Shown one piece after another: positions 27,372 through 37,478 of a DNA stretch of 64,000 nucleotides (positions are counted from its first letter, which is position 1; each line of letters begins with the position of its first letter). The stretch is from Pseudomonas protegens (GTDB taxonomy: Bacteria > Pseudomonadota > Gammaproteobacteria > Pseudomonadales > Pseudomonadaceae), in the NCBI RefSeq assembly GCF_013407925.2, contig NZ_CP060201.1:1488001-1552000 (forward strand). The letters run 5' to 3'. The notes below the pieces were generated by a model that saw nothing but the letters and a program-made list of their open reading frames with translations, was not told the origin of the DNA and did not search any database. A program made the position numbers and the translations under genes.

Positions 27372-27605
27372 TCAAACGTCCTTGTTGCGTTGCGTCGCCA
27401 GACGCTCGGCCAAGTCATCCAAACCCTCCAGGGGCGGCTCCGGCAACACCCGCAAGGTGGCCTGGAGCAGGCGCATCTGCCGAATGAAACGCCGGCAATT
27501 GGGGCAGAACAACAGGTGATGGCGCACCATCAGGCGCTCGCGAAAGCTCAACTGACCATCGAGATAATCGCTGGAACGTGCCACTTGTTCCTTACAGGTC
27601 AGCAT
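27372..27605 (-). CDS. Zinc-finger anti-sigma factor
   Basis: Small cytoplasmic protein of 77 aa with the zf-HC2/ZAS pattern: CKEQVARSSDYLDGQLSFRE followed by HHLLFCPNCRR. These Cys and His residues would hold zinc and the helices bind the sigma factor. There is no transmembrane segment, so sensing is cytoplasmic. Its start overlaps the end of the ECF sigma gene by 7 nt, the classical sigma/anti-sigma arrangement. Confidence 0.85.
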   Translation of the reverse strand: MLTCKEQVARSSDYLDGQLSFRERLMVRHHLLFCPNCRRFIRQMRLLQATLRVLPEPPLEGLDDLAERLATQRNKDV

Positions 27606-28213
27606 TGGCCGGTTTCCTCAAAATGCTCCACGGTGGCGAAGACCTTCAGACGTGCCCGATGCAACAGCACCCGGACATTGGAGAGCGTGAGCCCCAAAAG
27701 ATTACAGATTTCTTCCAGCTCCAGGCCCTGGCGCTCGCGCAGCAGCAGGACGCTGCTTTGCAGTTCCGAGAGGCTGAGCAGGGTGTGTTCCAGACACTCG
27801 CGCAGCTCGGACTCGGTCAGCAGGGCTTCGGGGGTGTCTTCGTGCCAGGCGAAAGGCGCCACCAGCCAGTGGCCATCGCTGGAAGAGAAACGCTCATCGC
27901 CCACGGTGCCGTGAGGCGCGGGCAGATCATCGAGCAAGACTTCCCGGCGATTCTGTTTATAGCGGCCCTTGGCCGCGTTGGCGGTGATGGTCAGCAGCCA
28001 GGTCTTGAGGCTGGAACGCCCCTGAAAGCCCGACAGATTGCGCACCACCGACAGCCAGGCGTCCTGCACCACTTCATCGGCGTGACGATTGCCGACAATC
28101 GCGTAAGCCACCGCGCGCATGGCGCTCTGGTAGGTGCTGACCAGTTCCTTGTAAGCCTTTTGTTCGCCCGCCAACAGGCGCTCTAGCAGTTGCGTGTCAT
28201 CAGCAGCAGCCAT
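27599..28213 (-). CDS. ECF-type RNA polymerase sigma factor
   Basis: Sigma-70 family protein of 204 aa. Region 2 is visible at about 28-92 (AVAYAIVGNRHADEVVQDAW, FQGRSSLKTWLLTITANAAK) and region 4 at about 138-190 (LSELQSSVLLLRERQGLELE, NLLGLTLSNVRVLLHRARLK). It directs transcription of an unknown regulon when released by the overlapping anti-sigma gene. The ATG at 28213 has GAGG at 6 nt; a TTG five codons earlier is less likely. In P. aeruginosa I recall the same order (PA3284-PA3285-PA3286) with a FabH-like gene upstream, as here. Confidence 0.88.
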   Translation of the reverse strand: MAAADDTQLLERLLAGEQKAYKELVSTYQSAMRAVAYAIVGNRHADEVVQDAWLSVVRNLSGFQGRSSLKTWLLTITANAAKGRYKQNRREVLLDDLPAPHGTVGDERFSSSDGHWLVAPFAWHEDTPEALLTESELRECLEHTLLSLSELQSSVLLLRERQGLELEEICNLLGLTLSNVRVLLHRARLKVFATVEHFEETGQC

Positions 28214-28293
28214 TCGTGCCTCGTTCAATCATGCAGGTTCAAGAGGGTGTGACGCGCCAATGCCGCCCGGCGCCACACCCGCATCAGCCTAGA

Positions 28294-29415
28294 TCAACGC
28301 TTGCGCAGCAGGACGCTACCGATCGAATAACCGGCGCCGAAGGAGCTGAGCACCGCCAGGGAGCCGCTGGCCAGGTCGTCCTGGTACTTGTGGAAGGCAA
28401 TCACCGACCCCGCCGAACTGGTGTTGGCGTAAGTGTCGAGAATCACCGGCGCCTCTTCCACCGAGGCTTCGCGGCCCAGGAGCTTCTTGACGATCAGGTG
28501 GTTCATGCTGAGGTTGGCCTGGTGCAGCCAGAAGCGCTTCACGTCGCTGACGTTGAGCTGGTTCTCTTCCAGGTGCGCGGCGATCAGCTCGGCCACCATC
28601 GGGCACACGTCGCGGAACACCTTGCGGCCTTCCTGGACGAACAGCTTGTCGCGGGCGCCGACGCCCTCTTCCGCGGCGCGGTTGAGGAAGCCGAAGTTGT
28701 TGCGGATGTTGTTGGAGAACTGGGTCAGCAGCTTGGTGCTGACGATCTCGAACTGGTGCGGGGAGGTGGCCAGGTCGGCGCGCTCGATGATCACCGCGGT
28801 GGCGGCGTCGCCGAAGATGAAGTGGCTGTCGCGGTCGCGGAAGTTCAGGTGCCCGGTGCAGACTTCCGGGTTGACCATCAGGATCGCCCGGGCCTGGCCC
28901 AGTTGCACGCAGTTGCTGGCGGCCTGGATGCCGAAGGTCGCCGAGGAGCAGGCCACGTTCATGTCGAAACCGAAGCCCTGGATGCCCAGGGCGGCCTGGA
29001 CTTCGATGGCGATGGCCGGGTAGGCGCGCTGCAGGTTGGAGCAGGCGACGATCACCCCGTCGATGTCGGCGGCGGTCTTGCCGGCCCGTTGCAGGGCCTG
29101 TTCGGCGGCGGCCACGGCCATCTGGCAGAGCACCGACCACTCGTCGTTGGAGCGCTCCGGCAGGCGCGGCGTCATGCGCTGCGGATCGAGGATGCCGTCC
29201 TTGTCCATGACAAAGCGGCTCTTGATGCCCGAGGCTTTTTCGATGAACGCGGCGTTGGATTCCGTCAGGGCCTGCACTTCACCGCGCTCGATGGCGGCGG
29301 CGTTGTCGCTGTTGAACTGATGGACGTAGGCGTTGAAGGACTCCACCAGCTCTTCGTTGGAGATGCTGTTGGCCGGGGTAAACAGGCCGGTGCCGCTGAT
29401 GACGACGTTATGCAC
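28294..29415 (-). CDS. FabH-like 3-oxoacyl-ACP synthase III (PA3286-like)
   Basis: Thiolase-fold condensing enzyme of 373 aa. The catalytic triad is present: Cys156 in NVACSSAT, His298 in WLHQAN and Asn331 in YANTSSAG. I recall that the P. aeruginosa homologue PA3286 condenses octanoyl-CoA from beta-oxidation with malonyl-ACP, linking fatty-acid breakdown to synthesis; the same role is inferred here. A GTG start (29413-29415) with AGAGGA upstream fits the family start (HNVVISGTGLFTP). It lies 80 nt upstream of the ECF sigma gene on the same strand and may be co-transcribed with it or use a separate promoter. Confidence 0.88.
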   Translation of the reverse strand: MHNVVISGTGLFTPANSISNEELVESFNAYVHQFNSDNAAAIERGEVQALTESNAAFIEKASGIKSRFVMDKDGILDPQRMTPRLPERSNDEWSVLCQMAVAAAEQALQRAGKTAADIDGVIVACSNLQRAYPAIAIEVQAALGIQGFGFDMNVACSSATFGIQAASNCVQLGQARAILMVNPEVCTGHLNFRDRDSHFIFGDAATAVIIERADLATSPHQFEIVSTKLLTQFSNNIRNNFGFLNRAAEEGVGARDKLFVQEGRKVFRDVCPMVAELIAAHLEENQLNVSDVKRFWLHQANLSMNHLIVKKLLGREASVEEAPVILDTYANTSSAGSVIAFHKYQDDLASGSLAVLSSFGAGYSIGSVLLRKR

Positions 29416-29477
29416 GGTCGTTCCTCTAATGTGTTGAGGCAGAAGGTATTGGCACCGTCGTACCAAACCGTAAAGGG

Positions 29478-29500
29478 ACGGCTCCCGCTGAGGGAGCCGT
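29478..29500 (-). terminator. Hairpin between hrpA and the FabH-like gene
   Basis: ACGGCTCCC-GCTGA-GGGAGCCGT, a perfect 9-bp stem in the 220-nt gap downstream of hrpA. The minus-strand U-tract is short (UUU after CCC), so termination is plausible but not certain. Confidence 0.5.
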
Positions 29501-29635
29501 TGCTGGCATCGCTTTATTCCGATCCGCCCGGGCTGGCTGGGGTGCTGCTAACCGGGGCCGGCATTTATGACGGCGAAGTTTGCCATAACCATCGATCTTT
29601 CGCCGCAACTGCAAGATCGACGGAGCGCGCGAGGG

Positions 29636-32600
29636 TCAGGCTTCGACCTGGCTCCATTGCTTGCTCAGGCGCTTGTCGGAAATCGGCACCTTGGTCCCCA
29701 ACTGCTGGGCAAACAGCGACACCCGGTACTCCTCCAGCCACCAGCGGTACAGCTCCAGTTGCGGATCGCGCTTGCCTTCCTGGGCATGTTTCTGCGCCCG
29801 GGTCTGGTACTGGCTCCACAGACCGGCCAGTTCGCTGCTCCAGACCCGGTCCTTCTGCACCTGACTGCCGAGTTTCTCGAAACGCAGTTCCACCGCCTTG
29901 AGGTAGCGCGGCAGTTCCTTGTGCCACAGGGCCGGGGTTTCCCGGACAAAGCCCGGGTACACCAGATTCGCCAACTGCGACTTGATGTCGTTGAGGGCCA
30001 CGGCCTGGGCCAGGTCGATCTTGCCCTTGAAGCGTTTTTGCAGGCCGTGCCAGAGCTTGAGGATCTCCAGGGTCAGGCGCGCCAGACGCTCGGCGTGCTC
30101 GGTCCAGGCGCCGCGCTTGCGCTCGGCCAGGGACGCCAGCCCCGCGCCATCCCGAGGCAGCGTGGCTTCGCCGTCGAGGATGCAGCTGTCGAGGCTGGCT
30201 AGCAGAATGTCCTCCACCAGCGCATCGACCCGGCCCAGTTCGCGGTACAGCAGGCCCAGCTCGGTCAGCCCCGGCAGTTTGCCGCGCAGGAACTTGGCGG
30301 GTTCGGCCAGTTGTTGCAACAGCAGGCGCTGCAAGGCCCGGCGGTGCTGGAACTCGGCTTCGGCAGCAGTGGAGAAACGCCCTTCCTTGACCGTCCCCGC
30401 CTCCTCGACCAACGCCGGATACACCGTCATCGACAGCCCGGCGATCTTCTGTTGGGTCTTTTCCGCCACCGCGGCGAACACACGGGCTTCCACCGGCTGC
30501 TGGCTCTTGGCGGTCTGCGGCACCGCCAGGGCGGCCTGGCTGGCTTCGGCAAAACGCGCGGTCAGTTCGGCCAGGTCACGGCCTTCGCCGAGGAACTTGC
30601 CCTGGGCGTCGACGATTTCCAGGTTCATCCGCAGGTGGCTTTCCACCTGTTGTTCGGCTTCGCTCCAGGCTTCGTCGCTGACCCGCGCGCCGGTCATGCG
30701 CAGCAGCTCGCGGCCCAGGGCCTGGGGCAAGGAGCCTTCGGCGAAGACCATGCGCTGCAAGGCCGCCTTGACGAAGTCCGGCACCGGCACGAAGTTCTTG
30801 CGCAGGGCCTTGGGCAGGTTGCGCACCAGGGCAATGCACTTGGCCTCGATCAACCCCGGCACCAGCCATTCCAGGCGTTCGGCGGGCAGCGCCGGCAGCA
30901 GCGGCGCCGGCACCCGCAGGGTCACGCCGTCGCGGGGATGGTTGGGTTCGAAGTGATAACTCAGGGCCAGTTCCAGATCGCCGATATGCAGGGTGTCCGG
31001 GTACTGCTTGGCAGTGACCTCGCTGGCCTCGCGGGCCAGCACGTCTTCCTCGCGCATGATCAGCAGTTGCGGGTTCTTCTGGCTGTGCACCCGGTACCAG
31101 CTGTCGAAGGTCGCGGTCTGGTGGATCTCCGCCGGCAAACGTGCGTCGTAGAAGGCGAACAGGGTTTCCTCGTCCGCCAGGATGTCGCGGCGCCGGGCCT
31201 TGGCTTCCAGGGCGTCGAGCTGCTCCAGCAACTGGGTGTTGGCGCTCAGGCACTTGGCCTTGGACTGGATCTCGCCGCGCACCAGGGCCTCGCGGATAAA
31301 CAGCTCGCGGGACACCACCGGGTCCACCGGGCCGTAATGCACCGGCCGGCGACCGACCACGATCAGCCCGAACAGGGTGATCTGCTCGTAGGCCACCACC
31401 TGGCCGCGCTTCTTCTCCCAATGGGGCTCGAAGTGGTTCTTCTTCACCAGGTGGCCGGCCAGGGGCTCGATCCAGTCCGGCTCGATCTTGGCCACCATGC
31501 GCGCATAGAGCTTGGTGGTTTCCACCAGTTCGGCGGTCATCAGCCATTGCGGGCGTTTCTTGCCCAGGCCCGAGGACGGGTGAATCCAGAAACGCCGCTG
31601 ACGAGCCCCCAGATAATCGCCGTCTTCGGTCTTCTGGCCGATCTGGCTCAGCAGCCCCACCAAGACAGCCTTGTGCAGTTTCGGGTAGTCCGCTGGTTCC
31701 TTGTTCAAGCTCAGTTGCAGGTCGCGGCAGATCAGGCTCAGTTGCCGGTGCGAGTCGCGCCACTCGCGCAGGCGCAGGTAGTTCAGGAAGTTCTTGCGGC
31801 ACCAGTTGCGCAACGGGCTGGCGCTCAGGGCCTGGCGCTGCTCTTCGAAACCGCGCCACAGGTTGACCAGCCCGGCGAAGTCCGAGTCCACATCTTTCCA
31901 CTGCGCGTGGGCCTGATCAGCGGCCTGCTGACGCTCCGGCGGACGCTCGCGTGGGTCCTGGATCGACATCGCACTGGCGACGATCAGCACTTCCTGCAGG
32001 CTGCCGAGCTTGGCCGCTTCCAGCAGCATGCGGCCCATGCGCGGGTCCACCGGCAGGCGCGCCAGTTGCCGGCCCAGCGGCGTCAGCTGGCTGTTGCGGT
32101 CCACCGCCGAGAGTTCTTGCAGCAGGTTGAAACCGTCGCTGATGGCCTTGCCATCCGGCGGCTCGATAAACGGGAAGGCGGTGATTTCCCCCAGGCGCAG
32201 ATGGAGCATCTGCAGGATCACCGCCGCCAGGTTGGTACGCAGGATTTCCGGATCGGTGAACTCCGGACGGCCGAGGAAATCTTCCTCGCTGTACAGGCGC
32301 ACGCAGATCCCCGGCTCGACCCGGCCGCAACGGCCTTTACGCTGGTTGGCGCTGGCCTGGGAAATCGCCTCGATGGGCAGGCGCTGGACCTTGGCCCGGT
32401 AGCTGTAGCGGCTGATGCGCGCGGTGCCGCTATCGATCACGTAGCGGATGCCCGGCACGGTCAGCGAGGTTTCCGCGACGTTGGTCGCCAGCACCACACG
32501 GCGGCCAGGGTGCGACTGGAAGATGCGCTGCTGTTCCGCCGGCGACAGGCGCGCGTACAGCGGCAGGATCTCGGTGTGCTTGAGCTGGGCCTTGCGCAGC

Positions 32601-33547
32601 ATCTCCGCGGCGTCGCGGATCTCCCGCTCGCCGGGCAGGAACACCAGCACGTCCCCGGGGCTGCGCCGCTCGCTACGCTCGTAGGCGGCGATTTCATCCA
32701 GGGTGGCGAGGATCGCCTGATCCACCGTGAGGTCGTCCTCGACCCGGTTGCCCTCCTCGTCCTGCTCCAGGGTCAGCGGGCGATACCAGGTTTCCACCGG
32801 GAAGGTGCGGCCGGAGACTTCGACGATCGGCGCGTTATCGAAGTGCTTGGAGAAGCGCTCCAGGTCGATGGTCGCCGAGGTGATGATGACCTTCAGGTCC
32901 GGGCGCCGTGGCAGCAGGGTCTTGAGGTAACCGAGGAGGAAGTCGATGTTCAGGCTGCGCTCGTGGGCCTCGTCGACGATGATCGTGTCGTAGCGTTCCA
33001 GGTAGCGGTCATTCTGGGTTTCCGCCAGCAGGATGCCGTCGGTCATCAGCTTGATCAGGGTGCTGGAGTCGCTCTGATCCTCGAAACGCACCTGATAACC
33101 CACCAGCGAACCCAAAGGCGTGGCCAGTTCTTCGGCGACCCGGCTGGCAACACTGCGGGCGGCGATCCGCCGAGGCTGGGTATGGCCGATCAGGCCATGC
33201 TGGCCGCGACCGATCTCCAGGCAGATCTTCGGCAACTGGGTGGTTTTGCCCGAGCCGGTCTCGCCGGCAATGATCAGCACCTGATGCTTGAGCAGCGCCT
33301 CCTTGATCTCGTCGCGCTTGGCGGCGATCGGCAGGCTGTCGTCGTAGCGAATCGGCGGCACGCTGTCGCGCCGCGCCGTCACCAGATTGCACGACGCCTG
33401 CATCCGCTCCAGCCACTGGGCGAGCTTGGCCTCGTCGGGCTTCTTGCGCAGCTCAAGCAACTGCCGACGCAAGCGGTGGCGGTCGGCGAGCATGGCGTGA
33501 TCGAGGTTTTTCAGCAGTTGGTCGATTGCAGGCGATTCGGAAGTCAT
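29636..33547 (-). CDS. hrpA: DEAH-box ATP-dependent RNA helicase HrpA
   Basis: Very large cytoplasmic helicase of 1303 aa, the normal length of HrpA. Walker A GETGSGKTT is at 95-103, DEAH at 192-195, SATID at about 220, and the second RecA domain carries TNVAETSLTVPGIRYVID and QRKGRCGRVEPG. After the ratchet, winged-helix and OB-like domains comes the long HrpA-specific C-terminal region (about 620-1303). It acts in mRNA and stalled-ribosome processing. It stands alone between the FabH-like gene and aceK on the same strand, separated from aceK by a short imperfect palindrome. Confidence 0.95.
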   Translation of the reverse strand: MTSESPAIDQLLKNLDHAMLADRHRLRRQLLELRKKPDEAKLAQWLERMQASCNLVTARRDSVPPIRYDDSLPIAAKRDEIKEALLKHQVLIIAGETGSGKTTQLPKICLEIGRGQHGLIGHTQPRRIAARSVASRVAEELATPLGSLVGYQVRFEDQSDSSTLIKLMTDGILLAETQNDRYLERYDTIIVDEAHERSLNIDFLLGYLKTLLPRRPDLKVIITSATIDLERFSKHFDNAPIVEVSGRTFPVETWYRPLTLEQDEEGNRVEDDLTVDQAILATLDEIAAYERSERRSPGDVLVFLPGEREIRDAAEMLRKAQLKHTEILPLYARLSPAEQQRIFQSHPGRRVVLATNVAETSLTVPGIRYVIDSGTARISRYSYRAKVQRLPIEAISQASANQRKGRCGRVEPGICVRLYSEEDFLGRPEFTDPEILRTNLAAVILQMLHLRLGEITAFPFIEPPDGKAISDGFNLLQELSAVDRNSQLTPLGRQLARLPVDPRMGRMLLEAAKLGSLQEVLIVASAMSIQDPRERPPERQQAADQAHAQWKDVDSDFAGLVNLWRGFEEQRQALSASPLRNWCRKNFLNYLRLREWRDSHRQLSLICRDLQLSLNKEPADYPKLHKAVLVGLLSQIGQKTEDGDYLGARQRRFWIHPSSGLGKKRPQWLMTAELVETTKLYARMVAKIEPDWIEPLAGHLVKKNHFEPHWEKKRGQVVAYEQITLFGLIVVGRRPVHYGPVDPVVSRELFIREALVRGEIQSKAKCLSANTQLLEQLDALEAKARRRDILADEETLFAFYDARLPAEIHQTATFDSWYRVHSQKNPQLLIMREEDVLAREASEVTAKQYPDTLHIGDLELALSYHFEPNHPRDGVTLRVPAPLLPALPAERLEWLVPGLIEAKCIALVRNLPKALRKNFVPVPDFVKAALQRMVFAEGSLPQALGRELLRMTGARVSDEAWSEAEQQVESHLRMNLEIVDAQGKFLGEGRDLAELTARFAEASQAALAVPQTAKSQQPVEARVFAAVAEKTQQKIAGLSMTVYPALVEEAGTVKEGRFSTAAEAEFQHRRALQRLLLQQLAEPAKFLRGKLPGLTELGLLYRELGRVDALVEDILLASLDSCILDGEATLPRDGAGLASLAERKRGAWTEHAERLARLTLEILKLWHGLQKRFKGKIDLAQAVALNDIKSQLANLVYPGFVRETPALWHKELPRYLKAVELRFEKLGSQVQKDRVWSSELAGLWSQYQTRAQKHAQEGKRDPQLELYRWWLEEYRVSLFAQQLGTKVPISDKRLSKQWSQVEA

Positions 33548-33551
33548 AGGA

Positions 33552-33619
33552 AAGCAGCGGCAAGCTTCAAGCGAAAAGCCGCAAGATTAACGCAGCTTTG
33601 CGCTTTTAGCTTGCTGCTT
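33552..33619. repeat. Imperfect palindrome (family D, AAGCTTCAAGC type)
   Basis: Arms AAGCAGC-CAAGCT and AGCTTGCTGCTT enclose a second pair (AAGCGAAAAGC / GCGCTTTTAGC). A related AAGCTTGAAGC palindrome occurs at 60852-60890. It lies in the gap between aceK and hrpA. Confidence 0.6.
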
Positions 33620-33643
33620 GTCACTTACCGCCAGCCGCTGCTT

Positions 33644-35365
33644 CTATTCGTCCTCCAGGCCTTTGCGCCGGTAAGGAAAGACATCGATGATCTTGCCGGC
33701 GCGAATCGCCTCTTGCAGGCCTTTCCAGTAGTCGGCGTTGTACAACTCGCCGTGCAACTGGTCGAACAACTTGCGCTGGCCGGCATCGGCGAACAGGAAC
33801 GGCGGGAACTCCTCGGGGAACACATCATGCGGGCCGATGGAGTACCAGGGTTCGGAAGCCATCTCGTCTTCCGGGGTGCGAGGCGCCGGAATGTGGCGGA
33901 AGTTGGCTTCAGTGAGAAAGCAGATTTCGTCGTAGTCGTAGAACACCACCCGGCCGTGACGAGTGACGCCAAAGTTCTTCAGCAGCATGTCGCCGGGGAA
34001 GATGTTGGCCGCCGCCAGTTGCTTGATCGCTAGGCCGTAGTCCTCCAGGGCCTCGCGCACCTGGTCCGGGTTGGCGTGCTCCAGGTAGAGGTTGAGCGGG
34101 GTCATGCGGCGCTCGGTCCAGCAGTGGCGGATCAGCACCGTCTGGTCTTCCACGGCCACGGTGGACGGCGCCACTTCCAGCAGTTCCTCAAGGCAGGCCG
34201 GGTCGAACTTGCTCAGGGGAAAGCGGAAATCGGCGAACTCCTGGGTATCGGCCATGCGCCCGACCCGATCCACGCTCTTCACCAGCCGGTATTTCTCGAT
34301 CACCGTGGCCCGGTCGACGTTTTTCGACGGCGAGAAACGGTCCTTGATGATCTTGAACACCGTGTTGAAGCCCGGCAGGGTGAACACGCTCATGACCATC
34401 CCGCGTACCCCGGGGGCCATGATGAAGCGGTCATCGGTGCTGGCCAGGTGGTTGATCAGGGCGCGGTAGAACTCCGACTTGCCGTGCTTGTAGAAGCCGA
34501 TCGAAGTGTACAGCTCGGCGATGTGCTTGCCCGGCAGGATGCGCTTGAGAAAGCCGATGAATTCCGCGGGCACCGGCACGTCCACCATGAAGTACGAGCG
34601 GGTGAAGGAGAAGATGATCGAGACATCCGCTTCGTCAGTGATCAGCGCATCGATCTGGATGCCCCGGCCTTCGCGGTGCAGCAAGGGGATCACCAGCGGC
34701 CACTGTTCCTCGTGGGTGAAGATGCGTCCCACCAGGTACGCGCCCTTGTTGCGGTAGAGCACCGAGGAAAACAGCTCCAGGGTCAGTTCCGGGTCCTTGC
34801 ACACCCAGTCCGGCAGGTTCTCCCGCAGTTGCGCCTCCAGGCGCCGCAGGTCCCCCGCCAGATCGGCATAGTCCTCGCTGAAACGGTAGTCGGCGAACAC
34901 CTGTTCGAGCATCGCCGGCAGGTTGCCCTTGGGGTGGTAGCTGCGGGTCTGCGCGGCCCGGGCCCGGCGCAGGCTGGGCCGGGTGGTGTGAATGAACATG
35001 CAGCCGTCGCTGATCAGGTCATGGCTGAACAGGCCGCAAAAGATCGAGTTGTACCAGGTCTCGGACAGCTCATCGTCAAAACGCAGGTCGATCAGGCTGA
35101 TGTAGGCGCTTTTCACCAGTGGCCACTGGCCGACATCCATCAGCGCATCGTCGCTGAAGGCCTGGTGCAGGCGGGCCACGGTTTCACCGACCTTTTCCTC
35201 ATACAGGTTGATCCGCGCCGCCGAGGCTTTCTGCGCCTCCTGCCACTGCGCCTGCTCGAAGCGCTGCCGGGCACCGTCGGTGATCTGGCGAAAGTGCTCG
35301 CGGTAGTCGTCGAAGCCATCGAGGATCATTCGAGCGATATCGGCGGCGGGCCATGACTGCGGCAT
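33644..35365 (-). CDS. aceK: Isocitrate dehydrogenase kinase/phosphatase
   Basis: Bifunctional cytoplasmic enzyme of 573 aa that phosphorylates isocitrate dehydrogenase to turn it off and dephosphorylates it to turn it on, directing carbon to the glyoxylate shunt during growth on acetate or fatty acids. The N-terminal regulatory half (about 1-310) and the C-terminal kinase-like half are both complete; the latter shows [20 protein letters not shown] and [11 protein letters not shown], which hold the metal-binding and catalytic aspartates. The ATG at 35365 is preceded by AGAGGT. No isocitrate lyase or malate synthase gene is near; in pseudomonads aceK is usually monocistronic. Confidence 0.95.
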   Translation of the reverse strand: MPQSWPAADIARMILDGFDDYREHFRQITDGARQRFEQAQWQEAQKASAARINLYEEKVGETVARLHQAFSDDALMDVGQWPLVKSAYISLIDLRFDDELSETWYNSIFCGLFSHDLISDGCMFIHTTRPSLRRARAAQTRSYHPKGNLPAMLEQVFADYRFSEDYADLAGDLRRLEAQLRENLPDWVCKDPELTLELFSSVLYRNKGAYLVGRIFTHEEQWPLVIPLLHREGRGIQIDALITDEADVSIIFSFTRSYFMVDVPVPAEFIGFLKRILPGKHIAELYTSIGFYKHGKSEFYRALINHLASTDDRFIMAPGVRGMVMSVFTLPGFNTVFKIIKDRFSPSKNVDRATVIEKYRLVKSVDRVGRMADTQEFADFRFPLSKFDPACLEELLEVAPSTVAVEDQTVLIRHCWTERRMTPLNLYLEHANPDQVREALEDYGLAIKQLAAANIFPGDMLLKNFGVTRHGRVVFYDYDEICFLTEANFRHIPAPRTPEDEMASEPWYSIGPHDVFPEEFPPFLFADAGQRKLFDQLHGELYNADYWKGLQEAIRAGKIIDVFPYRRKGLEDE

Positions 35366-35781
35366 AAGTAGACCTCTGCGGGAATTTGCGATGCCAGAGC
35401 TTAGCCAGTGAAACGACCCGAGGAGAAGCGCATTTTTCGCCCAGCCTGCCGCGCCGGGAAATCTTTGCTGACGATTGCCGGTCATTTTTTTAAATCGACC
35501 GTTCGGTCAATAAAAAACCTGCGGGTCGGCACCGCCAGGGCTTTATCGATTCATCCGCAGGCCTTCCAGTACGCGGCGTGAGGGCCTCATGCCTTGCGCA
35601 AGCCGGTAGCGCAAAAGTTGCTCCCGTTGCCGGGAAACACTCACGACTATCGGGGAAAAGGCTCTATTCAGGGACTTTCAATGTAATGGCACTTTGCCAT
35701 ATAAAGCGCCCACCCTCCCCTAACAACAGCGCTAAATCAGCGAGGGCCGAATGTTTTTTTAATGTTTTCAAGGAGCACATG
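35366..35781. other. Gene-free stretch between divergent aceK and chemoreceptor genes
   Basis: Sequence of 416 nt holding the divergent promoters of aceK and the chemoreceptor gene. It contains an A/T-rich patch with a 12-nt palindrome (35497-35508). I see no small ORF with a convincing ribosome site and no RNA hairpin with a U-tract. Confidence 0.5.
35497..35508. promoter_or_regulatory. TetR-type operator-like palindrome
   Basis: GACCG-TT-CGGTC, a perfect inverted repeat of the kind bound by TetR-family repressors, inside an A/T-rich patch about 130 nt upstream of aceK. No TetR gene is in the window. Confidence 0.45.
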
Positions 35782-37407
35782 ATGTCGATCAGGAATATTC
35801 GAATCGGCTTGCGAGCCAGCCTGAGTTTTACGGTACTGGCCGCCTTGCTGGTGACAGTCGGGCTGTTCTGCCTGGGGCAGATGGCAACCCTGCGCGAAAG
35901 TGCAAAAGTCATCGAGGCCTCGTGGATGCCCAGCATCGAGAACATCCATGACAGCGCCGCCAATATCGCCACCATCCGCCTGGAAGCGCTGCGCCTGCTG
36001 GTCAATGACCAGCCCCTGAGTCGGGAAAAAAGCAAGCGCATGATCGCCGACGAACGCCTGGAACTGGCCCAACGCCTGGAGCAGCACAAGGCCCTGCTGA
36101 CCAACGAGCAGGAAGCGGCGCTGCTGGCACGGCTGAAAAACGCCATCGACCAGTACACGACCCTTCTGCAAGACATCATCCAGCAGATCGATAGCGGCCT
36201 TAAGGAGCAGGCCTACACCCGACTCAACGCTGAACTGGCTCCCCTGGGCAACCAGCTGGACAGCACCCTGGAAGAGCTGATCCAGTTCAACCAGCAAGGC
36301 GCCGATACCGCCGCCGAAGAGGCCGCCACGCTCTATGAGCGCTCACAGTGGATCGTCGGCATCATCATCGCCATCGCCCTGGCCAGCACCCTGCTCCTGG
36401 CCTGGCTACTGACCCGCAGCATCACCGCGCCCCTGGCCCAGGCCCTGGCGATAGCCCGGACCATCGCTGCCGGCGACCTGACCCAGAACGTCAATGGCCA
36501 GGGCCGGGACGAGCCGGCGCAACTGCTGACGGCCCTGGCCGGCATGCAGGACAACCTGCGTTCGACCATCCGTGGCATCGCCGACTCATCGCGGCAGTTG
36601 GCCTCGGCCGCCGAGGAAATGAGCTCGGTAATGGAACAGAGCACCCGCGGCCTGCAGTTGCAGAACGATGAAATCGAGCAGGCCGCCACCGCGGTCACGC
36701 AAATGAGCGCGGCGGTGGATGAAGTGGCCGGCAACGCCGTCTCCAGCGCCGAAGCCTCCCAAGCCTCGGACCAGGACAGCCGCCACGGGCATCAGCAGGT
36801 CAGCCAGACCATCGAGTCGATCCAGCACCTGGTCAGCCAGGTACTGGATGCCTCGGAGCAGGCCCAGGGGCTGGCGTCCCAGGCCCAGGACATCAGCAAA
36901 GTGCTGGAGGTGATCCGGGCCATTGCCGGCCAGACCAACCTGCTGGCGCTGAATGCCGCGATCGAGGCGGCCCGGGCTGGCGAGGCCGGCCGCGGTTTCG
37001 CCGTGGTGGCCGACGAAGTGCGCTCCCTGGCGCAACGCACCCAGGACTCCACCGAAGAAATCGAACAGATGATCAACCGTATCCAGCACGGCACCGATGC
37101 CACCGTCAGCGCCCTGCAGAGCAGCGCCGAACAGGCCGGGCAAACCCTGCAGCAAGCCAACGGCGCCGGCAGCGCGCTGGAGAAGATCACCGGGGCGATC
37201 TCGCAGATCAGCCAGCGCAACCTGGTGATCGCCAGTGCCGCCGAGCAGCAGGCCCTGGTGGCCCGGGATGTGGACCGCAGCCTGGTGAACATCCGCGACC
37301 TGTCGACCCAGACGGCTGCGGGCGCCACCCAGACCTCCGCCGCCAGCCAGGAACTGTCGCGCCTGGCAGTGGACCTCAATGGGCTGGTGACGCGATTTAT
37401 CCTGTAG
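35782..37407 (+). CDS. Methyl-accepting chemotaxis protein
   Basis: Chemoreceptor of 541 aa. Transmembrane helix 1 is at about 11-34, followed by a periplasmic four-helix-bundle sensor domain (about 35-185), transmembrane helix 2 (about 188-212), a HAMP domain ([20 protein letters not shown] onward, about 211-265), and the cytoplasmic signalling rod whose tip holds the conserved [20 protein letters not shown] and [15 protein letters not shown]. It couples to CheA/CheW to steer flagellar motility. No C-terminal CheR-tether pentapeptide is present. AGGAG stands 6 nt before this ATG; another ATG directly precedes it. The ligand is unknown. Confidence 0.92.
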   Translation: MSIRNIRIGLRASLSFTVLAALLVTVGLFCLGQMATLRESAKVIEASWMPSIENIHDSAANIATIRLEALRLLVNDQPLSREKSKRMIADERLELAQRLEQHKALLTNEQEAALLARLKNAIDQYTTLLQDIIQQIDSGLKEQAYTRLNAELAPLGNQLDSTLEELIQFNQQGADTAAEEAATLYERSQWIVGIIIAIALASTLLLAWLLTRSITAPLAQALAIARTIAAGDLTQNVNGQGRDEPAQLLTALAGMQDNLRSTIRGIADSSRQLASAAEEMSSVMEQSTRGLQLQNDEIEQAATAVTQMSAAVDEVAGNAVSSAEASQASDQDSRHGHQQVSQTIESIQHLVSQVLDASEQAQGLASQAQDISKVLEVIRAIAGQTNLLALNAAIEAARAGEAGRGFAVVADEVRSLAQRTQDSTEEIEQMINRIQHGTDATVSALQSSAEQAGQTLQQANGAGSALEKITGAISQISQRNLVIASAAEQQALVARDVDRSLVNIRDLSTQTAAGATQTSAASQELSRLAVDLNGLVTRFIL

Positions 37408-37478
37408 CGGGTGCGATAGGGTTTGCCATGCTCTCAGGCTCTGGGCAAGATCGCCGCCCTTCGATAAAGGAAATTGCC

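Noticed and set aside
30311..34033. A 1240-codon plus-strand frame antisense to hrpA and aceK
   Set aside because: Such long antisense frames are usual opposite large GC-rich genes. Its translation has no recognisable domain and it spans two real genes and their gap.
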